Assembly: GCF_004118675.1 (NCBI RefSeq)
Contig: NZ_SDHZ01000002.1
Location: forward strand, 1,302,001 to 1,366,000
DNA from: Filimonas effusa
GTDB taxonomy: Bacteria; Bacteroidota; Bacteroidia; Chitinophagales; Chitinophagaceae
Direction of reading: 5' to 3'
DNA: 64,000 bases
Shown piece after piece: positions 23,822-32,270 of this stretch. The stretch's first letter is position 1, and every line of letters begins with the position of its first letter. Made by a program: the position numbers and the translations under genes. The notes beneath the pieces were generated by a model. That model was not told where the DNA came from. It did not search any database and was given only the letters and a program-made list of their open reading frames with translations.

Positions 23822-26800
23822 TTAGAATTTGACAGATACTTCGGCTCCAAAGAACAGGTCGATATTCCTTTTTGTAAATTCAGTAGGGTATCGTTTGCTT
23901 GCCTGCAGGGGGCGATGATTGATCACGTTATTGGCATAGAAGGAGAACATCATGTTCTTTGAAAACTCTTTGGTGAGTTTGATATTGAAGAGCCAAAGCG
24001 GTTTCCAGCTTTCTTCCCTATAGTAACCTTCGTTAAGGCTGAGATAGAGATCCCTGTCGGCGCTGGTAATGGCATCACGCTGTTCTTTGGTGAAGTACAC
24101 CACTTCTGCGTTCTGGTTTTCGCTGGTAACGGGTATATATCCAATGGGGATGCTGGAGTAGTTGAGATATTTATCCTTATCCATCCATATGGTTTGCGCT
24201 GCGAGAGTTATCACGAAACGCAGATCGGGGATGTTATGAATAGCGCGCAGGGTAGTAGCAAAACGCTGGCTTTCTTTGGCGCGGGGCGCAAACACTCCCA
24301 GCCTTGTCAAAGGCTGACCAGCTACACGTTGTGCCATAATAAAAGGGTCAATAGAAGATGACCTGGTACTGATAAGGGCTCCGTTAAGAATGAACGAGGT
24401 ACGGATCTCATTAAAGCGTCCCATGTCGAGATCAAATTCAATTCCTTTATTGAGGATGTCCCTGTTATTGGAAGCCATTTTATAGTTGGCTACTTCTGTT
24501 GCGTAGGTCACATTGGAACTGAGGACCGGTTTCTGGCCTGCGGGGGCGCTTTCCACGGTGTACTTGGGGATAGATGCAAAATGATAAGCATTGATGTTAT
24601 AATCATTCATTTCGTATCCATTCCTTGTTTGTTCGTAGTAAGCAGTTACAGCGAGTCTTTTCTTTTTAGCAAAAGTCCAGTCGAAGCCCAGTTCGTTCTT
24701 GCTGGTTTTCGCAATTTTCAGGTCTTTGTTTTCGGTATTATAGACTTTGGTAGTCATGATAGCCAAACGTTCGGCCGGGTTATCCTTATAGTAGTTGAGG
24801 CTAACGTAGTCGAAGTAAGCGTTTTCGGGATAGAGGTATAGCAGTGTAGGCGCTTTGGCGGTAATGCCGTAGCCGCCGCGAACTGCGAAGTTTTCGAACA
24901 GTTCGTAAGAGGCGTTGATACGTGGCGCCAATACATATTTACTGTTGTTTGAGAAGGGCTGGATATTATCGTAACGCAGGCCCAACTGGACGATGAGGCT
25001 GCGGTTAGCGATCTTAGCGGAGATCCTGTCTTCGGCATAGAGGCCCAACTGGTTAAGCGCGGGGATCTCTTTAAATGCGCGTGTTCTAAAGCCTGCGTTG
25101 TCGGTTGTACGCGGCGGCAGTTTTTCGTCGAAGGTTTTACCTGCGCCATAGTTGGCATCGAGTTTCCAGTCGCCTCCAACAATGAAGCTATGTGTGATGG
25201 CTCCTGTTTTAACGTAGAAGTTATCGTTGAGTTTGGCGAAGATGTTAAGGGGTTTACCGTCGATCCAGAGCTGGTTGAGGTACCTGGAAGCGAGGTAGTC
25301 GACTTCCACCGTTGTATTTTCCCTGGCGGTAGAAACCGGTGAGATGTCGGAGGTATAATATTGTTGCTGGAAGCCTTTCTGATGTGCATAGCTGGCAGAG
25401 AGCGTATAATTGAGGCTTCGTGCCAACTGTTTACCCAGCACCCATTTACCCGTGGTAGAGAAGCGGAATGAATAGTCCTGCATTTTACGCACCACCTGAT
25501 CTATTTCGTAATCGGGATCGACCTTATTTTCGTCGAGGTTCATGGCGAATGCGAAGGTGGTATTGGTGAAGAGCTGTTTTGTTTTGCCGAAAGTGCGTGT
25601 ATACTGCAGAGAAGAAGTTACCCTTTCGTAGGCATCGTTGGCTTTTATCTGATCGTCGTATGCTTTTGTAAAGTCGATATCTGCAAACAGGGCGCCTTTG
25701 TCTTTACCAAGGCCAAAGCCTTTGCCCAGCCAGAACTGGGTAAGTTTGGGATTAATGCGTGCCTTGAACTGGGCTGGTTCTTTGCTTGCTTTTGTTTTTA
25801 CGATAATAGCTCCTGCTGTAAGATCGCCATATTCGACGGAGGGGATACCTCTTATTACTTCAACCGATTCGACATTGTCGGCCGAAAGCTGCCGCATATC
25901 GATACCCATGCCGCTGGCGGTAGAGAAGTTTGCCATTACGCCGCCTGTTGCCGTGTTGGCAGCCTGAAGGTTGGCATTATTGGAAAGGGGCGCTCCATTG
26001 ATCACTACCGAAGTACCCAGGGAGCTGGCATAGGAAGCTTCGGAATTGTTTGATTCGTACTGGCGGATAGACGTCATGTTCACGTTGGTGAAGCTGGGGT
26101 TAAACGCCACTGCTCCGGGAAGCAGCTGCAATACTTCGCCAAGGTTTGTAGCCTGCATGTGTTCTATGGCTGTACGTCCAATGAGCGTAGCGCGCGACAG
26201 AGATTTGCTTTCAACGCCCACCACCTGGACTTCTTTCAACGACAGCACATTTTCTTCGACCTTCAGGTGTACTACCTGGCTGATCCCTGCTATTGTGGTC
26301 ACCTTTTTTTCAAGCGGGACTGTATTTACGCCCTGAACATTAAGTGTGAAGGTTCCTGCCGGCAGATTAGGGAGGCGATAGAGCCCTTTGTTGTCGGTTA
26401 CTGAGAAAGCGCCCAGTTCAGGAATAGATACGCTGGCTGCTTCGATGGGTTTATTATTGGAAGCATTTGTTACTATGCCTGTAATAAGAGCGCCCTGTGG
26501 TTTAAATGCGTTTGGTTCTGCATTCGCAGAGATCGTCCGTGGCGCATTATTGGCGGGCACTATAGCGCCCTGCACGGCCTGCGGTTTGTTTTCCTGTTTG
26601 CGGACTATCGTAAAATAATTTTTACTAATAGCTACAAACGACAAACCTGTTTGGCTGAGCACCTGTTGCAGTACCAGTTCGGGTTGTGCTGCTTTAACGG
26701 CCGCCCAGTTATAAGTGACTTCGATACCGTTCACGAGGGAACGTTCGTAGGCGAATTTGATATTGTGTGCATTACCTATGATCTCCAAAGCTTTTTTCAG

Positions 26801-26917
26801 AGAGATGGGTTTAGCACCGGAGGTTTCCGTTTGTGCCTTTAACTGGGCTGACGGGCTAACTACATTGCACATAAATAACAGACACGACAATGCAGCAGGC
26901 AGAAGTAGTCGCTTCAT
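23822..26917 (-). CDS. TonB-dependent receptor with N-terminal STN signalling domain
   Basis: 1031 residues. Signal peptide (about 1-29); STN domain (37-108: SLKKALEIIGNAHNIKFAYE, ELVLQQVLSQTGLSFV) that can talk to FecR; carboxypeptidase-regulatory-like domain (145-220: ALITGIVTNASNNKPIEAAS); plug (230-375) with VEVIRGIPSVEYGDLTAGAI; and a long beta-barrel ending in FFGAEVSVKF. The STN domain and adjoining FecR and sigma genes fit cell-surface signalling in which ligand binding releases the sigma factor. The ligand could be a metal chelate, haem or peptide; sequence alone does not decide. The gene starts 37 bases after fecR. Confidence 0.94.
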   Translation of the reverse strand: MKRLLLPAALSCLLFMCNVVSPSAQLKAQTETSGAKPISLKKALEIIGNAHNIKFAYERSLVNGIEVTYNWAAVKAAQPELVLQQVLSQTGLSFVAISKNYFTIVRKQENKPQAVQGAIVPANNAPRTISANAEPNAFKPQGALITGIVTNASNNKPIEAASVSIPELGAFSVTDNKGLYRLPNLPAGTFTLNVQGVNTVPLEKKVTTIAGISQVVHLKVEENVLSLKEVQVVGVESKSLSRATLIGRTAIEHMQATNLGEVLQLLPGAVAFNPSFTNVNMTSIRQYESNNSEASYASSLGTSVVINGAPLSNNANLQAANTATGGVMANFSTASGMGIDMRQLSADNVESVEVIRGIPSVEYGDLTAGAIIVKTKASKEPAQFKARINPKLTQFWLGKGFGLGKDKGALFADIDFTKAYDDQIKANDAYERVTSSLQYTRTFGKTKQLFTNTTFAFAMNLDENKVDPDYEIDQVVRKMQDYSFRFSTTGKWVLGKQLARSLNYTLSASYAHQKGFQQQYYTSDISPVSTARENTTVEVDYLASRYLNQLWIDGKPLNIFAKLNDNFYVKTGAITHSFIVGGDWKLDANYGAGKTFDEKLPPRTTDNAGFRTRAFKEIPALNQLGLYAEDRISAKIANRSLIVQLGLRYDNIQPFSNNSKYVLAPRINASYELFENFAVRGGYGITAKAPTLLYLYPENAYFDYVSLNYYKDNPAERLAIMTTKVYNTENKDLKIAKTSKNELGFDWTFAKKKRLAVTAYYEQTRNGYEMNDYNINAYHFASIPKYTVESAPAGQKPVLSSNVTYATEVANYKMASNNRDILNKGIEFDLDMGRFNEIRTSFILNGALISTRSSSIDPFIMAQRVAGQPLTRLGVFAPRAKESQRFATTLRAIHNIPDLRFVITLAAQTIWMDKDKYLNYSSIPIGYIPVTSENQNAEVVYFTKEQRDAITSADRDLYLSLNEGYYREESWKPLWLFNIKLTKEFSKNMMFSFYANNVINHRPLQASKRYPTEFTKRNIDLFFGAEVSVKF

Positions 26918-26954
26918 CCTGAATGGTTAAGGTTATAGATATTGAGAGATTGCG

Positions 26955-27992
26955 TTAGTTCTTTTTGAGCACGAGGGTGCCATTTGTGTGCTCACGGAAT
27001 TCGGCATCGAGGATGCTGGAAAGGGCCATGAGCGCATGTTGTTCATTGTTTAGCGGCAGGATGCCGTCTACACGTTTATCAAGCAATTCCGGGGAAGCGA
27101 CTTTTACGGTTCTATTGTAGTTGTCTTCCAGCAGTTGCAGGATTTCGCGGACGGAGGTATTGTTCAACATGAGGTTACCGGAGCGCCATTGTGTGGGGAT
27201 GCTATCCTTTTGCGGGTGGAGTTCAACCAGGTTTTGCTGCGGGTTGAGCTCTACTGTTTCTCCGGGTTTCAGCATCAGCTGTTGTTGCCTTGTTCCGGCG
27301 ATATTCACTTTTACGGATCCTGATTCCAGCGAAACTGCAGTTTTGCCTCTGCGGTTACGGACCAGGAAAACAGTACCGAGCACTTCTACCGTGATGTTGT
27401 CGTTAACATGCACGAGGAAGCGCTGTGCGGGTGTAATATGGGCGGAATCCTTATTCAGGTGATTGATTTCGAAATAAGCTTCTCCTTTCAGCCATACTTC
27501 GCGTGGCTTACCGGGCTGCCAGGTATTATAAGACAATGAGGAATTGGCTCCGAGGGTTACAACGGAGCTATCCGGTAAAACCATACGCTGCCGTTGGGCT
27601 GCCAGCGTTTGTTGCTGCAGTTGTGGCTGCTTTGAAAGCAGGAGCCATGATGCTACGGCAAGCAGCACGATAGCGGCGGCTACCGCCGCATACCTGATCC
27701 AAGAAATGGTTTTGCGCGTCGTGTGGCCGTTGATCTGGGTTTCGATAGTTTTCCATGAGAGCTGCTGACCGTTGAAAGTAGCAGAAGGGGAAGGCTGGCT
27801 GAGTTTCCGGATGATGGCTACTGCCTGGCCGATAGTGGCTTCGTGCTGCGGATAGATGCCGATAACCTGTTGCCAATAAGTTGTGGTATTGGCGTCGGCG
27901 GTTCCTTTTGCCCAGGTTCTGAACGACGGATCGGCCAGGAAATGTTCCAAGGTAAAGTCCGTGTAGTCTGTCGTCACCTGATTATTTTGCAT
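26955..27992 (-). CDS. FecR family anti-sigma factor
   Basis: 345 residues. Cytoplasmic N-terminal part (1-98) that should hold the sigma factor, one TM segment (101-119, YAAVAAAIVLLAVASWLLL), then the periplasmic FecR domain (LPDSSVVTLGANSSLSYN, REVWLKGEAYFEI, VEVLGTVFLVRNRRGKTAVSLESGSVKV). The C-terminal DUF4974-like part (TSVREILQLLEDNYNRTVKV) resembles an STN fold and likely touches the receptor. It lies 50 bases after the sigma gene and 37 bases before the receptor, the standard order. It probably senses occupancy of the receptor encoded next to it. Confidence 0.95.
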   Translation of the reverse strand: MQNNQVTTDYTDFTLEHFLADPSFRTWAKGTADANTTTYWQQVIGIYPQHEATIGQAVAIIRKLSQPSPSATFNGQQLSWKTIETQINGHTTRKTISWIRYAAVAAAIVLLAVASWLLLSKQPQLQQQTLAAQRQRMVLPDSSVVTLGANSSLSYNTWQPGKPREVWLKGEAYFEINHLNKDSAHITPAQRFLVHVNDNITVEVLGTVFLVRNRRGKTAVSLESGSVKVNIAGTRQQQLMLKPGETVELNPQQNLVELHPQKDSIPTQWRSGNLMLNNTSVREILQLLEDNYNRTVKVASPELLDKRVDGILPLNNEQHALMALSSILDAEFREHTNGTLVLKKN

Positions 27993-28042
27993 ATGAGAAT
28001 CCGCGAGGGTATTTTATAATAATACAGTCAGCGGAAACGGAA

Positions 28043-28609
28043 TTATCCCACGGGATTTCTTTTTTTTAAAAAAAACTGCAAACGGAGGCTTTCGAGTGCG
28101 CGGTAAAGGAGTTTATAGGCGCCGCCTTTATTCATGTCAAGGATCTCTGCTATTTCGTCGTAGGACAGATCTTCGACGTAAAAGAGGTAGATAATTTCTT
28201 TCTGGCGCGGGGTAAGCCCGTTGATCTTATGCTGAAGTGCAGCGGATAAGGGTTGGGCTGCTGTAAGAGAGCGGGGATCGTCGAACACGAGATTGAAGCT
28301 GTCGAATTCTTCTATACCTCCTATATGCCTTATTCTTTGCCTGGCGCTGAGTTTATTATAGGCCAGGTTACGAAGGGATTTCAGCAGGTAATGCTTTACT
28401 GAAGCGGGGCGTCCGAGGTTGGATCTATTATGCCATAGTTTAACAAACAGGTCCTGGATGCACTCCTGTACCAGTACAGGGTCGTCCAGGAATTTTCCTG
28501 CATATGCCAGAAGATGGGCGTAATAGGTATTGTATAAATACTCAAAATCCGCCTTATGACCTTCTACAAAGGCATCCCAGATTTCTATTTCACTGCGCCT
28601 TAGGTTCAT
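28043..28609 (-). CDS. ECF-type RNA polymerase sigma-70 factor
   Basis: 188 residues from the ATG at 28609. Sigma region 2 (FEYLYNTYYAHLLAYAGKFL, VQECIQDLFVKLWHNRSNL) and region 4 (INGLTPRQKEIIYLFYVEDLSYDEIAEILDMNKGGAYKLLYRAL) are clear. The frame is open to 28642, but a minus-7 box at 28622-28629 lies inside that extension, so the later ATG is preferred. It likely directs transcription of the downstream receptor operon when FecR releases it. The C-terminus is encoded across a T8/A8 run (around 28058-28076), a spot prone to slippage. Confidence 0.94.
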   Translation of the reverse strand: MNLRRSEIEIWDAFVEGHKADFEYLYNTYYAHLLAYAGKFLDDPVLVQECIQDLFVKLWHNRSNLGRPASVKHYLLKSLRNLAYNKLSARQRIRHIGGIEEFDSFNLVFDDPRSLTAAQPLSAALQHKINGLTPRQKEIIYLFYVEDLSYDEIAEILDMNKGGAYKLLYRALESLRLQFFLKKRNPVG

Positions 28610-28621
28610 GTTATAATATTC

Positions 28622-28629
28622 CAAAATTA
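28622..28629 (-). promoter_or_regulatory. Minus-7 box (TAATTTTG) of the sigma-factor gene
   Basis: On the minus strand TAATTTTG fits TAnnTTTG and lies 12 nt upstream of the chosen ATG. No exact minus-33 TTTG is seen. Confidence 0.5.
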
Positions 28630-28918
28630 GCGGACCAGGCATTTGGGAGCGGTCGTGATGCGGAAAAAAACTTACGGATTAGGGAAAGCTGTATTTTATA
28701 ATAATATTTGGTCCGAATCGGGAAAAAAGGACCCCGGGGTTCTGTCCGGTAGCCCTTTTATAGCACTTCACCCCAAAACCCTTTACAGCAAAGGGTTTCA
28801 GAGGATACCCCTGCTTCAAATCTCATAAAAACAGAAAAAACAGAAGGGAAAAGCGCTTACATTTAACCCCTTTTTTAGAAAATTTTCTACAATTATGTGA
28901 TTTTTAATTTTGCCAGAT

Positions 28919-29046
28919 CAAAAGAGAATGTAACTTTACTGTATCAAATCGAAACAATAGAAACTTTCTATATAACGAGATTTAAGATGGTGTTTTTCAT
29001 AGGTTAGCAACGGCCTGTCTTGTCTAAGACTCAGGCCTTTTTTTTT
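28919..29046 (+). ncRNA. Candidate small RNA with own promoter and terminator
   Basis: TAATTTTG at 28905-28912 is a full match to the minus-7 consensus. About 100 bases on, a GGCCTG...CAGGCC hairpin with an inner CTT/AAG pair (29012-29037) runs into nine T residues (29038-29046), a strong intrinsic terminator. No convincing protein frame lies between, and no plus-strand gene upstream would need this terminator. The transcript would be about 125-130 nt. It matches no RNA family I recognise. Expression is not shown by sequence. Confidence 0.45.
29012..29046 (+). terminator. Strong intrinsic terminator
   Basis: GC-rich hairpin followed by nine T on the plus strand, without an annotated plus-strand gene upstream. 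Confidence 0.75.
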
Positions 29047-29352
29047 GCCCTTAGCTTTCCTATTCTTTATTTCTGTTATTCAATTAGCACCCCCAAGTTT
29101 TCAACTTGATCCCAGTTATCCAGATCCAAGTTTGTTTCGGAATAAGCCTTAGCACAGGTTGTAGTGTTTTCACATGCGTTTAACCGACCGTTGTACTGTT
29201 CCAGATTGTATTACCTGTTCATTGTAAAGACTGCCGTGATCAATAGTCTTTCAGGCTATAACAGCAGCTACTACTACCATAGAGATCTATTATAAGCGTT
29301 AAGTTTGTAGAGAGATAAGCTTGAGAGATACTATTTTAAAACAAATTATTAC
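29047..29352. other. Intergenic region before the DUF3820 gene
   Basis: AT-rich, with no coding frame I can support. It must carry the promoter of the gene at 29353, but no clean TAnnTTTG box is seen. Confidence 0.4.
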
Positions 29353-29583
29353 GTGGAAATATTTCAGCCTGACTCTTCAATATTAAAGGAGCTAGTGACG
29401 ATGAAGATGCCATTTGGCAAGTATAAGGATACGGTGTTGTGTTATTTACCGGTATCGTACCTGGAGTGGTTTCAGCGGAAGGGGTTTCCGAAGGGAAAGC
29501 TGGGAATGTTGCTGGCGACGATGTACGAGATAAAAACGAACGGATTAGAAGAACTGTTAAGCCAGGTCAGGAAGTCGTTATAG
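29353..29583 (+). CDS. DUF3820 family protein
   Basis: 76 residues, the whole length of this small family. The core KMPFGKYKDTVLCYLPVSYLEWF, then KGFPKGKLGMLLATMYEIKTNGL, is a close match to DUF3820 (listed in Pfam as putative quorum-sensing-regulated virulence factor). The KMPFGKYK motif also occurs in exonuclease-linked versions of the domain. Its job is not established. The gene stands alone, with about 300 bases of non-coding DNA upstream; a GC-rich hairpin (ACTGGCTGC / GCAGCCAGT at 29609-29635) lies just after it. Confidence 0.85.
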   Translation: MEIFQPDSSILKELVTMKMPFGKYKDTVLCYLPVSYLEWFQRKGFPKGKLGMLLATMYEIKTNGLEELLSQVRKSL

Positions 29584-29774
29584 TATCATTTGCATTTTAC
29601 CGGTATCAACTGGCTGCTGGGCGTGTGCAGCCAGTGCTGCACGAGCGCAGCGATACCAGTAATAGAATTATTTATGAAACGGTTACTGTGCGCCCCGGTT
29701 AACGAAGCGCGACTTATACCGCCATATACGAATGAAGGGCAAAAAGAGTTTGCCCCTATGCCCCAAAACATTTA

Positions 29775-30872
29775 CTAATAGAACACAGGCATTGCCGGGA
29801 AATGCCATCCGTTATACGTCAATGTTTTTTTGAGCTCACCTGTGGCGGCGTTATAAAAAAGCACCCTATTGATATTACCTGTATAGGCGCCATTAAGTGT
29901 AGTGACAATAAGTTCGTCGGCTGCCTTATTATAAGCCACTGCTTTACCATAGCAATACTGGCCTTCGGGTAATGTGATAAAAGGGGTAGTGGCTGAAGCG
30001 GTATTTCCCACAACATATTTATAGATCCTGGTAGCGCCGGTGAAGCTTTTGTTTTCGGCGTAGAACACTGCATTTTCCCTGGTTGAGCTGGTTATAGCGG
30101 TAGAGCGCCAGGCGCCATAGGGTGAAACAGCGGTGAACGCAAGTTTCACCGTATCGGCGGTGAGGGTTTGGGCGTTGATCTTCAACAAATTATTTCCAGC
30201 TATTGCCCAAACACCTGAGCCATCGCCAGAGACAACAGGTCCCATTTGAACGTTTGCAAAAGATTTGACGGTACTGAATGTATTGTTATTCAGGACTACG
30301 AGGCCGGTTTTCTGCGAACCGACAAAGAGATACGCGCCCGTTTTAACCATATCGCCGATAGCGCCGGTGATTTCGGTTACTTTGGCGCCAAGAGAAAGCG
30401 GGGATAATCCTAAGAGATAGAGGCCATTTGTGGTACCTAACAATCCCTGGTCGTCGTTGAGGCCGAGGAAAGAGACGCCATTGTTGCCCGGCAGGGGTTC
30501 AATACGGTTGATTTCCTTCATGGTAGCGGGGTTAACTACTACGAGAGGGCCACCCACTTTTACCACCATGTACATTTTATTATTGAAAATAGTAGCGTAT
30601 TGGAGGGTGGAGGTAATGGTACCCAATACTTTATCGGGATTTTCGGCCTGATAAATATTAGCCCGGAGAGAGTCGCCCCGGTGGTCGTAGAAGTAAACGG
30701 TGCCGGTTTCGTGGCCATACCAGCCTTCATTGATGATAAAGAAGCCGTCCTGATATTTACCGATTTGAGCGGGCGTATCGTCTTTTTGACAGGAGAACAG
30801 GAGTACAGGGATTGCGAGCAGGCAGAGCGCCAACCGGCTCCATGAGCGAGACATTGTTTTCATTATATCCAT
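29775..30872 (-). CDS. BtuG-like DUF5074 beta-propeller lipoprotein under cobalamin riboswitch
   Basis: 365 residues. Lipoprotein signal with LLFSC (lipidated Cys28); the ATG at 30863 is an equally good start. The mature protein starts with DGFFIINEGWYGHETGTVYFYD, a DUF5074 hallmark, and continues as repeated beta-propeller blades (KMYMVVKVGGPLVVVNPATM, YLFVGSQKTGLVVLNN). In Bacteroides, surface propeller lipoproteins of this kind (BtuG) bind cobalamin and pass it to BtuB. The riboswitch at 31054-31225, on the same strand, strongly supports a vitamin B12 role. No BtuB receptor or BtuFCD gene lies beside it, so its partners must be elsewhere. Confidence 0.87.
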   Translation of the reverse strand: MDIMKTMSRSWSRLALCLLAIPVLLFSCQKDDTPAQIGKYQDGFFIINEGWYGHETGTVYFYDHRGDSLRANIYQAENPDKVLGTITSTLQYATIFNNKMYMVVKVGGPLVVVNPATMKEINRIEPLPGNNGVSFLGLNDDQGLLGTTNGLYLLGLSPLSLGAKVTEITGAIGDMVKTGAYLFVGSQKTGLVVLNNNTFSTVKSFANVQMGPVVSGDGSGVWAIAGNNLLKINAQTLTADTVKLAFTAVSPYGAWRSTAITSSTRENAVFYAENKSFTGATRIYKYVVGNTASATTPFITLPEGQYCYGKAVAYNKAADELIVTTLNGAYTGNINRVLFYNAATGELKKTLTYNGWHFPAMPVFY

Positions 30873-31053
30873 TTTGGTTTAAGACAGGACTGGCAGAAAC
30901 AATGCTATGGGGCAACTATAACCTGGTGAGGTATAGCGACTACTGTGCTATACTGTCATTACAGCCATTTATACCATAAAATGTGAGAAAGCGTTTATGC
31001 TCTTCAATCATTCATGCTTCAATCCCCGGAAGCGTTGAATCCAAGTTGCTAAA

Positions 31054-31225
31054 GGCAGGTCTTCTGGCTCATTTTCTCTGCCGGGTGACCTTCCCGTGAC
31101 ATGGGTCACAGTGGTATGGAGTACGGCAGTGGTAAAAGTGGATCTTACCTGAAAACTTACAGCTGCGGGACAGCCCCGGATTTACACCGGGTTCCCTTTT
31201 AATTCCCGTTGGAAGCGGGAAACCA
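31054..31225 (-). promoter_or_regulatory. Cobalamin riboswitch
   Basis: On the minus strand the conserved blocks appear in order: AAAAGGGAACCCGGTG, AATCCGGGGCTGTCCCGC, a GCCACTG-like ACCACTG segment, GTCACGGGAAGGTCACCC, and the closing GCCAGAAGACCTGCC at 31054-31068. This is the standard cobalamin element. It lies about 180 bases upstream of the BtuG-like gene and should lower its expression when B12 is plentiful. Confidence 0.92.
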
Positions 31226-31235
31226 AAAGCGGCGG

Positions 31236-31243
31236 CAAATGTA
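31236..31243 (-). promoter_or_regulatory. Minus-7 box (TACATTTG) driving the riboswitch
   Basis: On the minus strand TACATTTG lies 10 nt before the first riboswitch bases, so transcription would start close to the aptamer's 5' end. The minus-33 element is not clear. Confidence 0.55.
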
Positions 31244-31432
31244 GGGAATTGTTTGAGGAATGTCATAAAACCCGGGAATTGTTAAGGGAAGGGAGGAATG
31301 GCGTTAAAAATCCATAAACAGTGGGCAAAATCTTAAAATATTATGAAGAACTGCAATAAATTTACCATTCTGAGCATTAATAGTATGTCGTAATAATTCA
31401 ATAACCACCCCAACTAAAAAGGAAAGAACTCG

Positions 31433-32257
31433 ATGAAAAAAGTAGTGTTTGCGGTAGCTGTGTGTGTGTGTGCTTTTACATCTATTGCGTTTACAAGTGC
31501 CCACCGTGCGAATGACAATGACGGAAAAAAATTCCCCTCCCTATTACCCGACAATGCTAATGCGGTTCCAGCCCGCCGGCTTTCTGATTCCATCTATACC
31601 CGTTTAGGTTTAGACAGTAATGGCTTAAGCCGTGAGGCTTTTTTCAAGGCCTATAAGGGTTATCAGTATCTGCTGGAAAAAGGTCAACTGGCGAAACCAG
31701 ACCTGTTATCAATTGTAGATATGAGCCAGAGCAGTACCAAAAAGCGTTTATACGTTATAGATATCGCTCATTCCAGGGTATTATTCAATACCTATGTATC
31801 ACATGGCCGTAATTCCGGCGGAGAATATGCTACAAGTTTTTCGAACCTGAACAGTTCACACAAAAGCTCGCTGGGCTTCATGATCACCGCCGAGACCTAT
31901 ACAGGCAAAGCCGGTTACAGCATGCGTTTTGATGGAATGGAAAAAGGCATTAACGACAATGTACGTATGCGTGATATTGTAATGCATGGCAGCACTTATG
32001 TAAATGCCAGCCGTTGCGAAAGTGCTATGGGCAGAAGTTATGGCTGCCCTGCAGTTTCTTATTCTGAGCATAAAGATATTATCAATACGATCAAAGGTGG
32101 CAGTTGCTTCTTTATCTATCATAATGACAACTGGTATCAGCGCAGCTCCAAGATATTGAATGCCAACTTCATGTGGCCTGCTTTAAAACCTGCTATCGCG
32201 CAACAGCCTATAGCCGCCCAGGAGGCATCACCCTTAGCGGACGCTGCCAAGGGATAA
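31433..32257 (+). CDS. Murein L,D-transpeptidase catalytic domain protein (YkuD_2 type)
   Basis: 274 residues with a signal peptide (about 1-23). The domain covers residues 85-235: KRLYVIDIAHSRVLFNTYVSHG, then DIVMHGSTYVNASRCESAMGRSYGCPAVSY, which holds the His-Gly and Ser-x-Gly-Cys active-site pattern of L,D-transpeptidase-like enzymes. It would act in the periplasm on peptidoglycan, though family members have not all been shown to be active. It converges with the next gene, 13 bases away. The preceding 560 bases hold the riboswitch region and the promoter DNA for both directions. Confidence 0.88.
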   Translation: MKKVVFAVAVCVCAFTSIAFTSAHRANDNDGKKFPSLLPDNANAVPARRLSDSIYTRLGLDSNGLSREAFFKAYKGYQYLLEKGQLAKPDLLSIVDMSQSSTKKRLYVIDIAHSRVLFNTYVSHGRNSGGEYATSFSNLNSSHKSSLGFMITAETYTGKAGYSMRFDGMEKGINDNVRMRDIVMHGSTYVNASRCESAMGRSYGCPAVSYSEHKDIINTIKGGSCFFIYHNDNWYQRSSKILNANFMWPALKPAIAQQPIAAQEASPLADAAKG

Positions 32258-32270
32258 GCAAGCTTTTTGA

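Noticed and set aside
28610-28642. Eleven-codon extension of the sigma factor
   Set aside because: A minus-7 box lies within it, so the extension would be upstream of the start of transcription.
28643-28828. A 61-codon plus-strand frame upstream of the small-RNA candidate
   Set aside because: No domain and no promoter; it ends before the minus-7 box, so it does not explain the terminator.
13950-29246. Shared 11-mer GTGATCAATAG at 13950-13960 and 29236-29246, both before plus-strand genes
   Set aside because: The flanking bases do not match and one shared 11-mer in 64 kb can occur by chance.
29737-29755. GGGCAAAAAGAGTTTGCCC hairpin after the BtuG-like gene
   Set aside because: A possible terminator, but it has no T run on the minus strand, so I did not list it as a feature.
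31069-31266. A 65-codon minus-strand frame
   Set aside because: It is entirely within the cobalamin riboswitch; conserved RNA blocks explain the sequence.
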